From the NCBI GenBank assembly GCA_031002005.1, contig CM061919.1:179287121-179351120 (forward strand): DNA of 64,000 nucleotides, read 5' to 3'. This document shows, one piece after another, positions 24,483-36,094 of the stretch; the stretch's first letter is position 1; every line of letters begins with the position of its first letter. This stretch comes from Vandiemenella viatica. Lineage: Eukaryota > Arthropoda > Insecta > Orthoptera > Morabidae. A program made the translations under genes and the position numbers. Below the pieces are notes generated by a model, which did not search any database, was not told the origin of the DNA, and saw only the letters and a list, made by a program, of their open reading frames with translations.

Positions 24483-25806
24483 TAGGTAATTCCCGTTTTT
24501 AAGAAAGGAGATCGGTGTGATCCTAGGAATTATCGACCCATATCTCTAACATCGGTCTGCAGCAGAATTCTGGAACATGTCATATGCTCGAACATAATGA
24601 AGTTTCTAGATGAGAACGAGTTACTTACACCATGTTAACACGGATTTCGGAAGAAGAGATCGTGTGAAACACAATTGGCCCTATTTTCCCACGACATAAT
24701 GAAAGTTATCGATGCAGGTTCGCAAGTTGATGCGGTTTTTTTGGATTTTCAGAAAGCTTTTGATTCTGTGCCACACAACCGACTTTTAGCGAAGATTCGA
24801 GCTTACGGTATTTCGGCTCAGATTTGCGAGGGGATACGTGATTTTCTAACTGGTCGATCACAATATGTCGTTGTTGACGGGGAAGCCTCTTCTAAGATAA
24901 ATGTTACTTCGGGCGTTCCTCAAGGAAGTGTAATAGGACCACTTCTTTTCTTAATATTTATAAACGATCTAGGTGACAACGTCAAATGCTGGTTGCGATT
25001 GTTTGCCGACGATGCGGTTATCTATAGGGAAATAAGGTGCTCCGACGATTGCTTAGAAATTCAGCGTGATTTGGATGCTATTTTCGATTGGTGCCGTAAA
25101 TGGCAGCTTACACATAATTGCAAAAAGTGCAAGGCAATGCGGATAAGTAACAAGAAGAATCAGTTTGTTCACGAGTACAAAATAAACAATTCAGCTGTTG
25201 ACACGGTTGATTCCGTGAAGTATCTGGGGGTGATGGTACAAAGCAACATGAAATGGGACATGCACATAACTTCCGTCGTAGGCAAGGCAAATTCTAAATT
25301 ACGATTCATAGGTCGTATTTTGAGAAATTGTAATGCTCAAACAAAGGAGATAGCGTATAAAACATTAGTGCGTCCGCATCTGGATTACTGTTGTGGGGTT
25401 TGGGATCCGTATCGCAAGGTTCTGATTGACTCAGTTGAGAGGGTGCAGAGGATAGCCGCTAGATTCGTGACTTGTTACAGCCCTTATGATAGCGTCACAG
25501 AATTGATACATAGATTGGGCTGGGATAGTTTGGAAGACAGACGACGTAGCTTGCGTTCGAATTTATTGGAGAATATGCGAAAAAATTTAAATTTCGAGTG
25601 CAATGAAATACTTCTTCCGCCAACCTATTTAGGTCGCAATGACCGGAGGGATAAGATTAGAGAAATAAGATGCCGTACTGATACTTATATGTATTCCTTC
25701 TTTCCTCGCACTATTCGGGATTGGAATGGGCGGGTTTAGGATTGGTGCTTAGCACCCTCTGCCACCCACAATGTTTGTGATTTGCAGAGTATGGATGTAG
25801 ATGTAG
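24483..25806 (+). mobile_element. Non-LTR retrotransposon (LINE), 5'-truncated, with TGTAGA-type 3' tail
   Basis: The segment begins inside the reverse-transcriptase ORF and runs through its stop at 25737-25739 into a 67-bp 3' untranslated region (GCACCCTCTGCCACCC, TTTGCAGAGTATGG). It ends in the short repeat GGATGTAGATGTAGA, a simple-repeat tail instead of poly-A. The 5' truncation is typical of target-primed reverse transcription. Appearance is Jockey/CR1-like; the clade is not assigned. Confidence 0.88.
24486..25739 (+). pseudogene. LINE reverse transcriptase (ORF2 fragment) with one internal stop
   Basis: Copies the element's RNA into DNA at a nicked target. The frame reads from VIPVFKKGDR through NYRPISLTS (fingers), a TAA at 24636-24638 in an otherwise CxHGFRK motif, then 354 uninterrupted codons from ATG 24675. 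Palm motifs follow in order: VDAVFLDFQKAFDSV with a catalytic aspartate, SGVPQGSVIGPLLF, and the RLFADDAVIY box (FADD at 25002-25013). Then come KYLGVMVQ, the connection region (RPHLDYCCGVWDP, QRIAARFVT) and the C-terminal SFFPRTIRDWN. The N-terminal endonuclease and ORF1 are absent. With a single nonsense codon in more than 400, the copy is fairly young but cannot be active because of the missing 5' half. Confidence 0.9.
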
Positions 25807-26810
25807 AATATGAAATTACTGTAAGACAATTTTGAAATAAATATTACAAATTTTAATGCCGTAGATTCAATGCTAAGTGTGTGCACTGAAGCGAACTATA
25901 ATGTGTATATACACATTTCAAATGATTAATATGCACCTCTAATCTAAAATTTAAATGTTAACTTGCTGTCATATCAATTACAACAAATATGTAACTAAAC
26001 AAAAGCTAAATTTTATTTACAAATATTCACGATTTTTAAAATATTTTATTTTTATTTTTGATACTATTGCAAAAAATGAAATCATTCGTTGCGGTGTACG
26101 AATTGCTTTGCTTCTTCGCCAAGTGTCTTGTTTCATTCCCAGACGATCGTGATCTATGCGATAACCATAACAAAAACGTCTATCTCTGTTGCCACGCGAA
26201 ACAACTGCTGGACGTTATGAAACCTAGTACACTAATCCATCCGTTACTATTTCCACCAACGATATTCCTATGTAGCATGGGTAATAGAATGATATGATCG
26301 AAGTATTGTATTTAACTACGTTTTATTAAAGTAAGAAGTTCTTCGTTAGTTTTCTTTCTTTTAATTACTTCGCTGATTTCTTTCGAGCGCAAGATATTCC
26401 TATAATTTTTCTGTGCATTCCTTGACCAAAAGTGGGTATATACGTGATTTTTGTGTTTATTGCTTCACTTCAATTCATATCGAAAACCGATATTTAAGTA
26501 TTTAATCTGGTACATACATTTCCCAGAAACGATTGATCCTGTTGTAATTTCACATTTCGTACCAATTTCTTACGTTTTAAAATAAAAATCAATTTTATTT
26601 TCTACATAGTTTTCAATAATCCTTATTAGTATGCTATTCTGGCTTGTCGTAGCCCGTGTACAGGTTATTACACGTTCTCTTGCTTCTAATTGTAGTTTAC
26701 TTTGTCGTTTTTCTTTACAATTTGGAATTCGAAATACTTGGTCATTCATCAATATGATATACGGATTTTTAATTTTAGTAATCGAATGAGATGGTAACAG
26801 TACAGTGTGT
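25807..26810. other. AT-rich spacer, nothing recognised
   Basis: No gene or repeat identified. Confidence 0.5.
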
Positions 26811-26814
26811 ATAA

Positions 26815-27045
26815 AGAAGACACTGCGCACTTCCTGCGTGTCTCCGCATGTTTACCGCGCGGGGCCGCTGCCACGTGGCTGAGAGAAAGCGGGGTGTGGC
26901 GAGCGGGCGGGTCTGCCGGCTAGGCGCCAGACAGGCGGGCGTCGTTCTGTCGGCGTCGGGGTGGTGCCCGGCCAGCATCCTGCATCGATCCCCGCCACTT
27001 GGCACCGCCACCGGTGGACCGGCGACAACCAGAGAGCAGTTATTG
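26815..27045. other. CpG-rich island, ~230 bp
   Basis: An abrupt GC- and CpG-rich patch lies in AT-rich flanks. Frames stay open on both strands (26848-27231 plus and 26852-27151 minus), which the composition alone explains. It could be the promoter or first exon of a host gene, or part of an LTR. No splice context, TATA box or homologous domain lets me choose. Confidence 0.35.
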
Positions 27046-27049
27046 CCAA

Positions 27050-27775
27050 CAGGCCTTCAACTGTTATTCGATCTAGCCCAAAATTTTGAAAATCTGCTGC
27101 ACGCACCAAAGCACCTAAAAACGAAACCATCGATCCCAGAAGCAACGTCATCTAGAGTGTACGTAGTAACTAATGGATGGAAGGATTCACGGGACCTGCA
27201 AATATCACTTTACCTTATTTATGGTATTTAAGTTTGCTTAACTTTGTCATTTCTTTTACTAAGTGTTGTACTTTTACTGTTTAGCTGTGTATATTTTGTA
27301 TACAACTCTTACCGCAATTACTAGACGTTTTTCCGAAGGCAGGAAGATGATCTAATAGATATTTTTACAGCAAATTAGTACAGGTATGTTGAAAATGAAG
27401 AAGGAAATTTTGCATTTTTATTTTTCACAAACTATGAAAGGTACAAATACGTATCACACATCACTAAATATAGAAAGGTTCAAAGTTTATTGCAGTTGAT
27501 TTTCGAGGGCTCCGTGCGATAGCTCAACTTCTTCATTTGACGTTCGAGGTCGACCAATGCTTTTTCCCTTTGCATATGCCCCCATCTTCTATGAATTTGT
27601 TATACTAATTGTAAATCTGTCTACGAAGAAGTGGCAGTTTTTTTAACTTAAGACGGAAGACACTCTGAAAATCAGCAACGGATTCACTTTTTGCCTACTG
27701 TAGCACTCAAAACGATTTTTCCTGTGGCGTCACACCTTTGGCTTCAGCATATGAAACTAATAAGCGGAAGTTACA
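27050..27775. other. Spacer, nothing recognised
   Basis: No gene or repeat identified. Confidence 0.45.
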
Positions 27776-27779
27776 ATCT

Positions 27780-28215
27780 GTGAATCTGGAAGTTCCCGTA
27801 GAACACACTCAGCAACTGATATGATAAAGGATCTCGAATGGGATTCCTCGGAAGGCAGAAGAAGGGTGAAGAGAGCCATGGCAGTGAACAAGATGTATAT
27901 TGGGGAAAAATCTCGGAAAGGTACTGGTTTAAGAATTAAAAGTAATTCATGGAAGGGAAAAAATGACCATGACCACAAGCTGGAATAAGAGGCATAAGAG
28001 TGTGGGAAGAGTTTCTTTCTTAGTTAAGAGGGTCAGGGATTGGAATGAATTACCAGGAGAACTGACGAATAATTTACCAAAAACACTAAAAGAATTTGAA
28101 GTTGAAATTAATAGCGAGCATATATAGACTGGAAAAGGAAAGGAGAAAAAATGGATGTGCAGGGAAATTGACGTCGGAGCAGGCGCTCCATTGCAAGTAA
28201 AATTTAATTAAATAA
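27780..28215 (+). mobile_element. LINE 3' end (same family as 7985-9250)
   Basis: Homologous block by block to the antisense LINE's 3' part: GTAGAACACACTCAGCAAC, a NNATATTGGGGA segment, ATGACCATGACCACAAGCTGG, GGGTCAGGGATTGGAATGAATTACC (an RDWNELP-type LINE C-terminus), TTACCAAAAACACTAAAAGAATT and CCATTGCAAGTAAAAT. It ends in an AAATTTAATTAAATAAAATGA tail. A strongly 5'-truncated insertion with broken frames. Confidence 0.82.
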
Positions 28216-28770
28216 AATGAAAAATGTGCTCATTTTGTTAAATAACCTTGTACGTTGACTTTTCTTCTAGTCTGGAATCTGCTCAGTGCTATTTGTGGTT
28301 TTAAATCTAGATTCAGTAATGCTGGTCAGTGTTGAGGTAAGGCATAATTAGAAACTGCAAATGGGAGAATAAAACACAAGTATATATTTTTTTCTTTTCT
28401 ACTTTGTCTCAATTTTCTAACTGAACCAACAACGTTTTACACAAAATAGTATCATCCTCACTATAATTTTTGGAGCTGAATTATCCATGTCAAACTGTTA
28501 CTTGTATGAACTTGAAATGATTATTTTTTCGGTTTTTCTCCACACTAAGTTGGTGGTTACATGAGCTCCGATTCTTATAATTACTTTGTTTTTCTGTAAT
28601 TTATTTATACTCTCGACGAGTACGTCATATGAAAGCATGTACTTTGTCAATAAAAAAAATTCTCTGCGTCACGTTACAGAGTCTAGATTTTCAAGAAGCA
28701 AGTACTAACCCATTCTTATGGTGCTGAGGATTTACAGCGCATATTAATACCAAGGAAAAAACGCGGCTGA
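28216..28770. other. AT-rich spacer, nothing recognised
   Basis: No gene or repeat identified. Confidence 0.5.
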
Positions 28771-28771
28771 A

Positions 28772-28990
28772 CGGTGACGCTAGAGTCTGGCGTTTGGAAG
28801 GACGCAGGTTCAAATCTCATTGCGGCCAACCAGATTTCCGTTTTCCATAGTTTCCCCATTGCGTGGATGGTTCCTTCAAACAGTCGTGACTGAATTCATT
28901 TCTGTTTCTTGGCCCCATTCCTTTACTGGTTCTAATGAACATGACGTCAGAGACCTGTAAAGCCAGAACAAACAAAAACAAGGATCTTAA
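28772..28990 (+). repeat. SINE family 1 copy, diverged
   Basis: Head GAACGGTGACGCTAGAGTCTGGC, B-box-like GCAGGTTCAAATCTC, then CAGATTTCCGTTTTCCATAGTTTCCCC, GGATGGTTCCTTCAAAC and the tail end GACCTGTAAAGCC, all in family order. Confidence 0.75.
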
Positions 28991-29454
28991 AAAAATATTT
29001 TTGCTGTGCTTCATAGATATATATATGTATATATAAAACTAATTTACCAGAATTAGGTATAATAAACTACACTATTATCAGTACTTTGTTGCAGAGAACT
29101 ATTACTATCAACTGTAAAGACCAAAATCTAAACCCAGAATGCTGTTATTGTCTTTTTACACTCCAACTATGAATACTTCGTAGGATTTCTAACCTAAAGT
29201 TTTCATGGTCTTACAACAGATAAATAACTTACATACCGGTGCATGCATATTAAAATTTTGTGCATATCAAGGGTCCTAAATATTATTAGCCAAATTTATA
29301 TCACCATCAACAACATTTTGCGAGTTGTATCCTTTTGACCAGCAAGTATTTCTGCGAACTGTTTTCAGTTTGCTCATATGAACTTTAATGCAGAATGTTT
29401 AGTTGTTAGACATGAGACCATTATTTGTGGCCATACTAAAGCAACGTGTGCTAA

Positions 29455-29550
29455 ATCTAATTAAAACTGTGGAAAATTCCTTCTTAATTACCAGCAGGAC
29501 CTTAATTAACGTGGTGACCCCAAAAAGCTCCGTAATTAATAATTACAGCT
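29455..29550. promoter_or_regulatory. Cluster of five TAATTA motifs, candidate enhancer element
   Basis: The homeodomain core TAATTA occurs at 29458-29463, 29485-29490, 29503-29508, 29533-29538 and 29540-29545, five times within 88 bp. The sequence between the sites is not low-complexity (for example GTGGTGACCCC and CTCAAGCCGTCTGCGGGCTG). No repeat family covers it. The regulatory reading is inference only. Confidence 0.3.
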
Positions 29551-29559
29551 CAAGCCGTC

Positions 29560-30105
29560 TGCGGGCTGTGCATATAAATGAATAATCTGGTATATATTAA
29601 ACCACTTGCAGTTTTATTTGTATAAAAAGAGAAAGAACGTTAATTCATTGTATCCTTTAAGAGTTTACATTAATTTACTATCAACTTAATTAGCTCTGTT
29701 ACAAAACCGTTTAACAACAGAACAGTTGGGCAGTAAATAAACCCTTGGCAGTGATATATAGTAACTGGTGTTCATTATTCTCTTTGATTGATCTGCAGAT
29801 TGATTAAGGTTTAGGTATTTCGAAAGACTAAATTATTTACTTAAGAAAACCGAATCTTAAATCTCCATAAACTAAATACTGCACTCACATAAATTATAAA
29901 AATCGCCAGTGTGATTCAGTGTGCAGTGGTGCCACACTCTGGATCTGAGAGGTGCGATGGGACCGGCCACGAGCCCAGTACTCCGCGTACCGGACGTCCT
30001 GACTGCGATTTTCAGGCGGTTTCCCGCAATCATCTAGGTGGAGGCTGGTATAGTCCCCAGTCTTCTCTTCATAAACAAGACATTTAACAAAGAAAAATAT
30101 ATTCA
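29560..30105. other. Spacer; GC-richer stretch at 29900-30060 of unknown origin
   Basis: No gene identified. The 29900-30060 part may be an eroded SINE-like fragment, but I cannot align it to the three families here. Confidence 0.35.
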
Positions 30106-30108
30106 TCA

Positions 30109-30469
30109 GGGGGCGCTCATTAATATCATGAGGCGTTTTTCCGGAATCCCAGACCCCTCTCCCCTCTGATGAGATCTGGAAGAAGACCTCCCCTCCCCTC
30201 CCTAAAATGACGTGAGATTTTGACGGAGACCCCTCCCCACTCCCCTACTAATCGACCTCGTAACTTTTTGAGACCTTTTTTTAGGTCTCGTGCTTCCAAG
30301 GTCGGATTTTGGACCCTCCCCCCCCAATTAAAGTCGACTTTCAAGGCATTTGTAGACTTTTTCTTAGGTCTACCATGCTTTCAAAACCTCACGTGAGATT
30401 TCACCAGAAACCCCTCATCCTCCCCCCCCCCCCCCTATTTCACTTCACATCATTAATGGACGGCTCCTC
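30109..30469. mobile_element. C-rich terminal-inverted-repeat element, copy A (~361 bp)
   Basis: The left end GGGGGCGCTCATTAAT and the right end ATTAATGGACGGCTCC are imperfect inverted repeats. Inside lie GGCGTTTTTCCGGAATCCC, then several blocks of ACGTGAGATTTTGACGGA followed by C-runs. The same ends and blocks form a 171-bp version at 57579-57749. No coding capacity and no certain target duplication. Probably a non-autonomous DNA transposon, superfamily unknown. Confidence 0.65.
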
Positions 30470-30715
30470 ATACAGAACACATGAAGTTAAACATTTTGCA
30501 GACAGATATCAACACAGATTTTCCTCTAGTAGATTAAGTATGCCAGGATAACAGTCCCGGTTAGACTTCGGGCAGGAGCTCTGTTCTTCCTCCGTCTCCT
30601 CCCCTAATCACGATTCACATTGGCCAGATGTGAAGAGCGGGGGGAGAAAAAGAAGATCTAAAAAAAATGGCTGAGAATTTTTTTTCCGTATGAATATGTA
30701 CTGACCCTCTCCCAA

Positions 30716-30738
30716 ACACACACACACACACACACACA
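30716..30738. repeat. (CA)n microsatellite
   Basis: About 23 bases of uninterrupted CA repeats. Confidence 0.9.
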
Positions 30739-30739
30739 A

Positions 30740-31495
30740 CATTTTCCCCATACAGTAAAATCCCAATACTTAAAAACGTTCTGCTGTAAATAGAAACTCA
30801 TCTCTAACACTCATGTCACTTTTGTAGAAAAGCTTATCTGAACTCTAAAATTGATGTTTTTTTTTTTTTTTTGTTTTTTTTTTTTAAGAATATAATATCG
30901 ATCATGGGAATAGTGCTTTCCTTGACACTGTTCGTGATATGTAGGATGAGAATAGTGGAGAAACGTCGTCCTGTTATTACTGACGACCATAGTACCAACT
31001 TGTACGTGATAAACTTCAGGTATGACACTGGTAATTGAATAACACATTAATCTAATCACGACGAGCCGTAAGTGCTGCACATTCAGATTTTTATTCGAAT
31101 TTAAACAATTTTTATATAATACAAGTCTAAATAAAATTAAAACTTCTAGAGCTGTGACATTAGACGAATGCATTACTTTCGCTAGAGCAATTTTCCTACC
31201 ATCCTGTTGATATTAAGAATAATCTCAATAAAAAACTTATGATTTTTTTTTTAATGTATAGTCTGATCCATTCAAATGCAAGTGATATTCTTGCCACACT
31301 TTCGCACTTTTAGGTTTGCAGCACTGATGCTATAATCTTCTTGAAATTCAACCACAAGTGATGGAGTACAGATAATGTTGCATCATGGTTGTTTCTGAAC
31401 TACCTGGAACAAACTATTCAAATATGAAGAATGAAATAAACTTTAATCTTGAGATGTAGTTTTGAACAGCCAAAAATTTATGGTTAATAGTAAAG
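30740..31495. other. AT-rich spacer with a long poly-T run near 30857-30885
   Basis: No gene recognised. Short minus-strand ORFs read through the poly-T as lysine runs. Confidence 0.5.
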
Positions 31496-31506
31496 GGGAA
31501 AAAATT

Positions 31507-31720
31507 AATTCGTTCTGGCCTCGCATTCGTGAGGACGCGTGTTCGATTACCCATCCGGGCATCCAGATTTGGGTTTTCCATGGTTTCTCCAAATCCCTCC
31601 AGGCGAAAGTCGGATGCTTTCTTCAAAAAGGCAATGGCCGAATTCCGTCCTGTTCCTTGTCCCCAGTTCCATCACGCCTCTAATGACCTTAGCCGTCAAC
31701 GAAACGTTAAAAAAAAAATT
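31507..31720 (+). mobile_element. SINE family 1, 5'-truncated
   Basis: Starts inside the head at CGTTCTGGCCTCGCATTCG, then B-box-like GTTCGATTACCC, the TCCAGATTTGGGTTTTCC and TGGTTTCTCCAAATCC blocks, and the C(G)TCTAATGACC end, finishing in an A-run. AAAAAATTAA occurs on both sides and may be the target duplication. Confidence 0.82.
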
Positions 31721-31724
31721 AACA

Positions 31725-32895
31725 CGACACCTAAATTTAGGGGTGGAATTTCCCCGTCGTATTGGAATTTGCTGATATGAGAAAAAACCCTGTAAATTCC
31801 GTCTATTCCTTTGATATTTCCAGAGCCAATGGTTTGGTGAGTACGAGTGGTACTAACTCATCAACTGGCATACTCACACATAGCTAAATGACATTGTAAC
31901 TGAATCAGATGTCCATTTGTTTAATTTTGAGGTTCCGAGATAATTTCGAGTAAATGTTCGCTGTTTCTTATTGCTGAAGTAATATCCCCATTAGAGGTTT
32001 TAGTTTATCGGTCATTTAATGAAATAGTGGGTGGAGTCTGGGAGATTATGCTCTTACTATCGATAGCGAAGGAGCTTCTCGTCTGTGAAATTTTGGCACG
32101 CAGTAGAATCAAGTGTTGTTCCTCTTTAAAGTTGACCGCTTGTTTAGTTACAGAGGAGTTATTAAAAAAAGTTCAGTTTGTGTACAGGGTTTCTATCCAG
32201 TGGAGCGTACGTGTTCTATACTAGGAGATTCGCCACAGTGTTGCGGTAATCTTCAAATTCAATTAACACAGTTGCATTTCTCATATCTGCAGGAAGTACT
32301 ACTATATCGTCGCGCTGATTCAATATCTTCAGTGCCAGTTGTGGATTACCTCATGAGAATTTAGCTCAACTGAACTTCATGCAGTTTCGCGGCGAATTTG
32401 GTTGCTTGTTTAAGTCCCTGAAGACTCTCGTCATACCAGCAATGATGCCTAAAGTCGGTAACATAATGGGCACTGGAGCAGAACTGGATCATTCAGAAAA
32501 CACGGAGTTAGACCTTTCCGCTCAAATTCACTACTGTATCGTTTGCTTCCATCTCAGTTGTTGAATTTTTACCTTCTCCACTATTCCTAGTGCCTTCACT
32601 TTGTTTAGTCTTGGAGTAGACAGTTAAATGATGTAAGGCTGCGTCTAGAATTTTCCAGTCGTTAAATTTCAGATGAAAATGGAGGAACTTGTCTTCCATA
32701 TGGGCCAGGTCGCTTCTGGTCTGATATATTGTATTTCACAACAAATGCGAAACCCGTATTGCGCAAAATTCCGAACCGATTCTCGTCTTGAAATGCTGAC
32801 GGATTCTAAGACAGAATAGTAACATGTATTTGTCACTGTATAGCAACATAAATGCCTCCAATATATTTTAATGCTTTTGGTTGTGTTAACGAACT
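31725..32895. other. Spacer, nothing recognised
   Basis: No gene or repeat identified. Confidence 0.45.
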
Positions 32896-32908
32896 ATTTG
32901 ATATCTTA

Positions 32909-33166
32909 CCTATCCGAGATGTCCTCAACCCGAAGGTTTGTTGCACCCTCCTGAAGAGGCAGGGTGGCCAGTTCTTTTCCTCTTTACCTAGCAAGTAAAG
33001 GGATCCCGCAGTTTAAAGTAGGATCCGAACCATGGAAGCGTTCTGGCGTACTTTAGCTGTGCGCGAGAGGATGGTCGGGATAGGGACCTAGAAAAATCCC
33101 TAGCATGACCGGGATTCGAACCGGCAACCTGACAGACGCCTTAAGCACTGAGCCATCAGGTCGCAC
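32909..33166 (-). mobile_element. SINE family 2, full length, with 9-bp target duplication
   Basis: On the minus strand the head reads as a tRNA-like sequence: an A-box TGATGGCTCAGTGC near 33150, and a B-box GGTTCGAATCCCG near 33110-33122. The body carries the AAAAATCCCTAGC and GGTGGCCAGTTCTTTTCC blocks. GATATCTTA flanks both ends (32900-32908 and 33167-33175). Diverged pieces of the same body are found at 45375-45455, 51965-52105 and 56220-56305. Confidence 0.88.
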
Positions 33167-33175
33167 GATATCTTA

Positions 33176-35045
33176 GCATTTGAATAAAATTTACAACTTG
33201 TAAATAAATTGCACGTTATATGGTGCAAAATGTGCTGTTATAGTAAAAGGCGAGTGAGCAGAAGTGATATCCCGTACTAAATGACGTTTACTAAAACAAT
33301 ATATTGGTACTTCTCTATAAACAATCGATGTATTTAACATAATACAAGTGAGAGAATTAATTTTAAATATTGTTGGTAAATGCTGTACATTATTAAGTGG
33401 TTGAGAACGTATTCGACTATTATTCTCCTATCTCTTTTTTGTTTTAATATGCCTGCTGTTTAGATAGCATCAACTACCGTTTCCATGAATGATGTAATAG
33501 GTCATAGCGGCCAAAAGAATATATTCATAATTTTTAATCTTATCCAAGCGTAAGTTCTATGAACTTCTGAGAACTACGAAATGGGAATGAAGAGAGCTGC
33601 TGGAGAAAGGGTACTGCCCATTGGGGAAGCTTCAGTCGAAGCAGAGGTGTCTGTGTTATGAAAACGAAATTATTTAATTTAAAAATGTTGACACTAGTAT
33701 TTATTTTAGATAATTTGTACAAAAATGAGGATTCCAATATTAGTTACAGTCACCTCGTTGATTAAGTTAAGAGGACAGAACATGAATGAATACGTTAACA
33801 GTTTTTTGACTATATAGATAAATTTTCACTGCTATTCTATATTTCGATCTCTGTATTTGATTTGGTACGGATAACACATCCATACCTGTTATGATATACC
33901 GTTGGTCAACATCATTTTGTTACTATGGATGTTCCAGTTTTGCTGATGAAATTCCTAAATGTGTAGATTTTATTATTGATGCCTTATCGATATGATAGTT
34001 TGAAGTCTTCTTGGCACACAATTTTTGCTTATTAGCGAGGGAGAAATCTGAATAATTTAAAGGAAAATGGCTCTTCCATGTCTCTAAAAGTGTTCCTCAT
34101 AATTAATAGGTATTACGGTTAGAAAATTTCAAAGCGATTTAGTTAATTTACCATTTATTTTTTCTTCAACATTTTAACTGTCTTCAAGGGAAAAGAATGA
34201 TTTATCTTAATGATATGGATCAAGTTACAACGACATTGGAACTGAGTGGCCTCAACAATGTGGGTTAACTCATTAACTGTTACGTATTTAAAAGGTATAT
34301 CATTACATCGGGACGAGAAATCACAAATTACTTAAAGTGAAATCCAATAACGGTACATTTAAAACTTTGTTGAAACCTAGTTTTTCCAAATTCATTGTCT
34401 CATTAATTAGTTAATTATTGCTGCAAGGAGTCATTTCTAAAATCCGTTAATTTGACAAGAGTGTATGGCAGCAGTAATGAATTTACATTCCTCGATAGGA
34501 TTGTTTTACCATCTTATATTCGAACCAGCTACTGTGTCTTAAGCGCAATGTATTGTTATTAACCCTTAGCTGCAAAGGGAGACCAGATTCCTCTCGTACT
34601 GGATCCGAAAGAGTGTTTGTGCTCTCTTAAAATGATAGCCGAAGTGATGAGGAATGTTCGAGAAGTAAAACAGGCTGGAGCGTTGTTACCTCATCTCTTA
34701 ATTCTTGCGATTAAACCGCAGAGTTTTTGAAATGGAATAAGCATTCCTACCTCTGTCATCCTCGAATTATGGCTCCGCGCATTCAGCCCGTATTTATTAT
34801 ACTGTATCATAAATTCATGGGCAAGGAAGAATAACACTGTACTCTACATAGTCGAGCCGTCCTTTCGAACTGCAAAAGAGGAAAGCAATACGCTTAGTAT
34901 TCATTTCTAAATAACACATTTGAGGAACTGGATAATAAACTGTGCCCTATGTGAATTTTTTGTTATTTATGGAACCGTGGGTAAATGTTTTATGTCAGAC
35001 ATGGAAAACCGATTACAAAAATTCTCTATTTGTTATTTTAAAATA
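33176..35045. other. AT-rich spacer, nothing recognised
   Basis: No gene or repeat identified. ORFs are short and overlapping. Confidence 0.45.
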
Positions 35046-35059
35046 AGTAAAGATACTTC

Positions 35060-36090
35060 ATAAGACTGAGAGAAAATAGCATGGCATTCCGCAAGGATCT
35101 GCCCTAGGAACACTTATGTATTTTGACCACGCTAAGAGTGTTTTACTTGCAGACGACACTAATCTGGCTGATATATTTAAAAAATATACCAACAATAGTG
35201 TATAATTTAATGCTAATGAGATTCTTAGTGAAGTAGCAAAATCGTTTAAAACAAATTAATTAAAATGAATGCTTCATAAAACAAATCGTATTTGATTTAA
35301 AATAAAATAATCGTTCACAGCAGGATTTACATATGAACTATAAAAATAACACAAACATGGAAATCAAAAAATACCTTGACATTCAAGTAGATGAGAAACT
35401 CAGTTCGCAAAAGTTTTTTTTTATGTCACTTCCTAGCAAATCTATAATTTACAAAACAGATGAACTCCTGTTATTTTCATTCAGAAATGTCGCTTGGCAT
35501 AATTTTTGGGGAAACTTTTCACAAAGTAAAAAAGTTTTCTTCGCTTATAAAAGAGCTTCTTGCAGACAACTCTTTAGAAAGTTCAGTATTCTTACAATGT
35601 CTTCTCAGTATATATATCTTGTCATGTGCTTTCTTATAGAACATTACATTTTAACCTGTTTAGATCAAATTCACAGGGACAAAATTTGAATACAAGAATC
35701 AAAAATAACTTGCATAAAATACAAAAATCATTATCATTAGTAAAAAGACGAGTTATTTATCCTGAGACACATCTGTTTAATAAACATACTTTACGTATGA
35801 AACAGTTTGTAGACAATAAAGAAGTATTTGAAGAATTCTACTCCGTTTAATAATTTGTGCAAAAGAATTAATTGTATCCAATATCATTTTTGAAAGATTC
35901 AGTTGGAGAATTTTAATATTTATTTTTTGTTTTATTTCATTTTTTATATTTATAATTCATAATAATTTATTTTACTGTGATTATTATTCATATTGTATGT
36001 ATATGTATTAACTGTGACATGTTTAACTTCCTAGATGTCCTTCCTCCGCTGGGATCTATGAAACAAGGTTCATAAATAAGTAAATAAATA
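35060..36090 (+). mobile_element. LINE remnant with internal deletion and TAAATAAA tail (third LINE family)
   Basis: Shows the reverse-transcriptase motif GIPQGSALG at about 35093, then, too soon and in another frame, the catalytic box LADDTN at about 35146. The palm is therefore partly deleted. Downstream blocks are 'YLDIQVDEKLS', 'GIIFWGN'-like and 'KVFFAYKRA', a 'LVKR' block and a C-terminal part ending in SAGIYET before an (AAATAAGTA)-type tail at 36070-36090. Multiple stops. The tail and C-terminus differ from the LINEs at 8, 15, 25 and 56 kb. Confidence 0.72.
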
Positions 36091-36094
36091 AAAT

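Noticed and set aside
26848..27231. 127-codon frame as a host exon
   Set aside because: Overlapped by an equally long frame on the other strand; composition explains the lack of stops. Kept only as a CpG-rich island.
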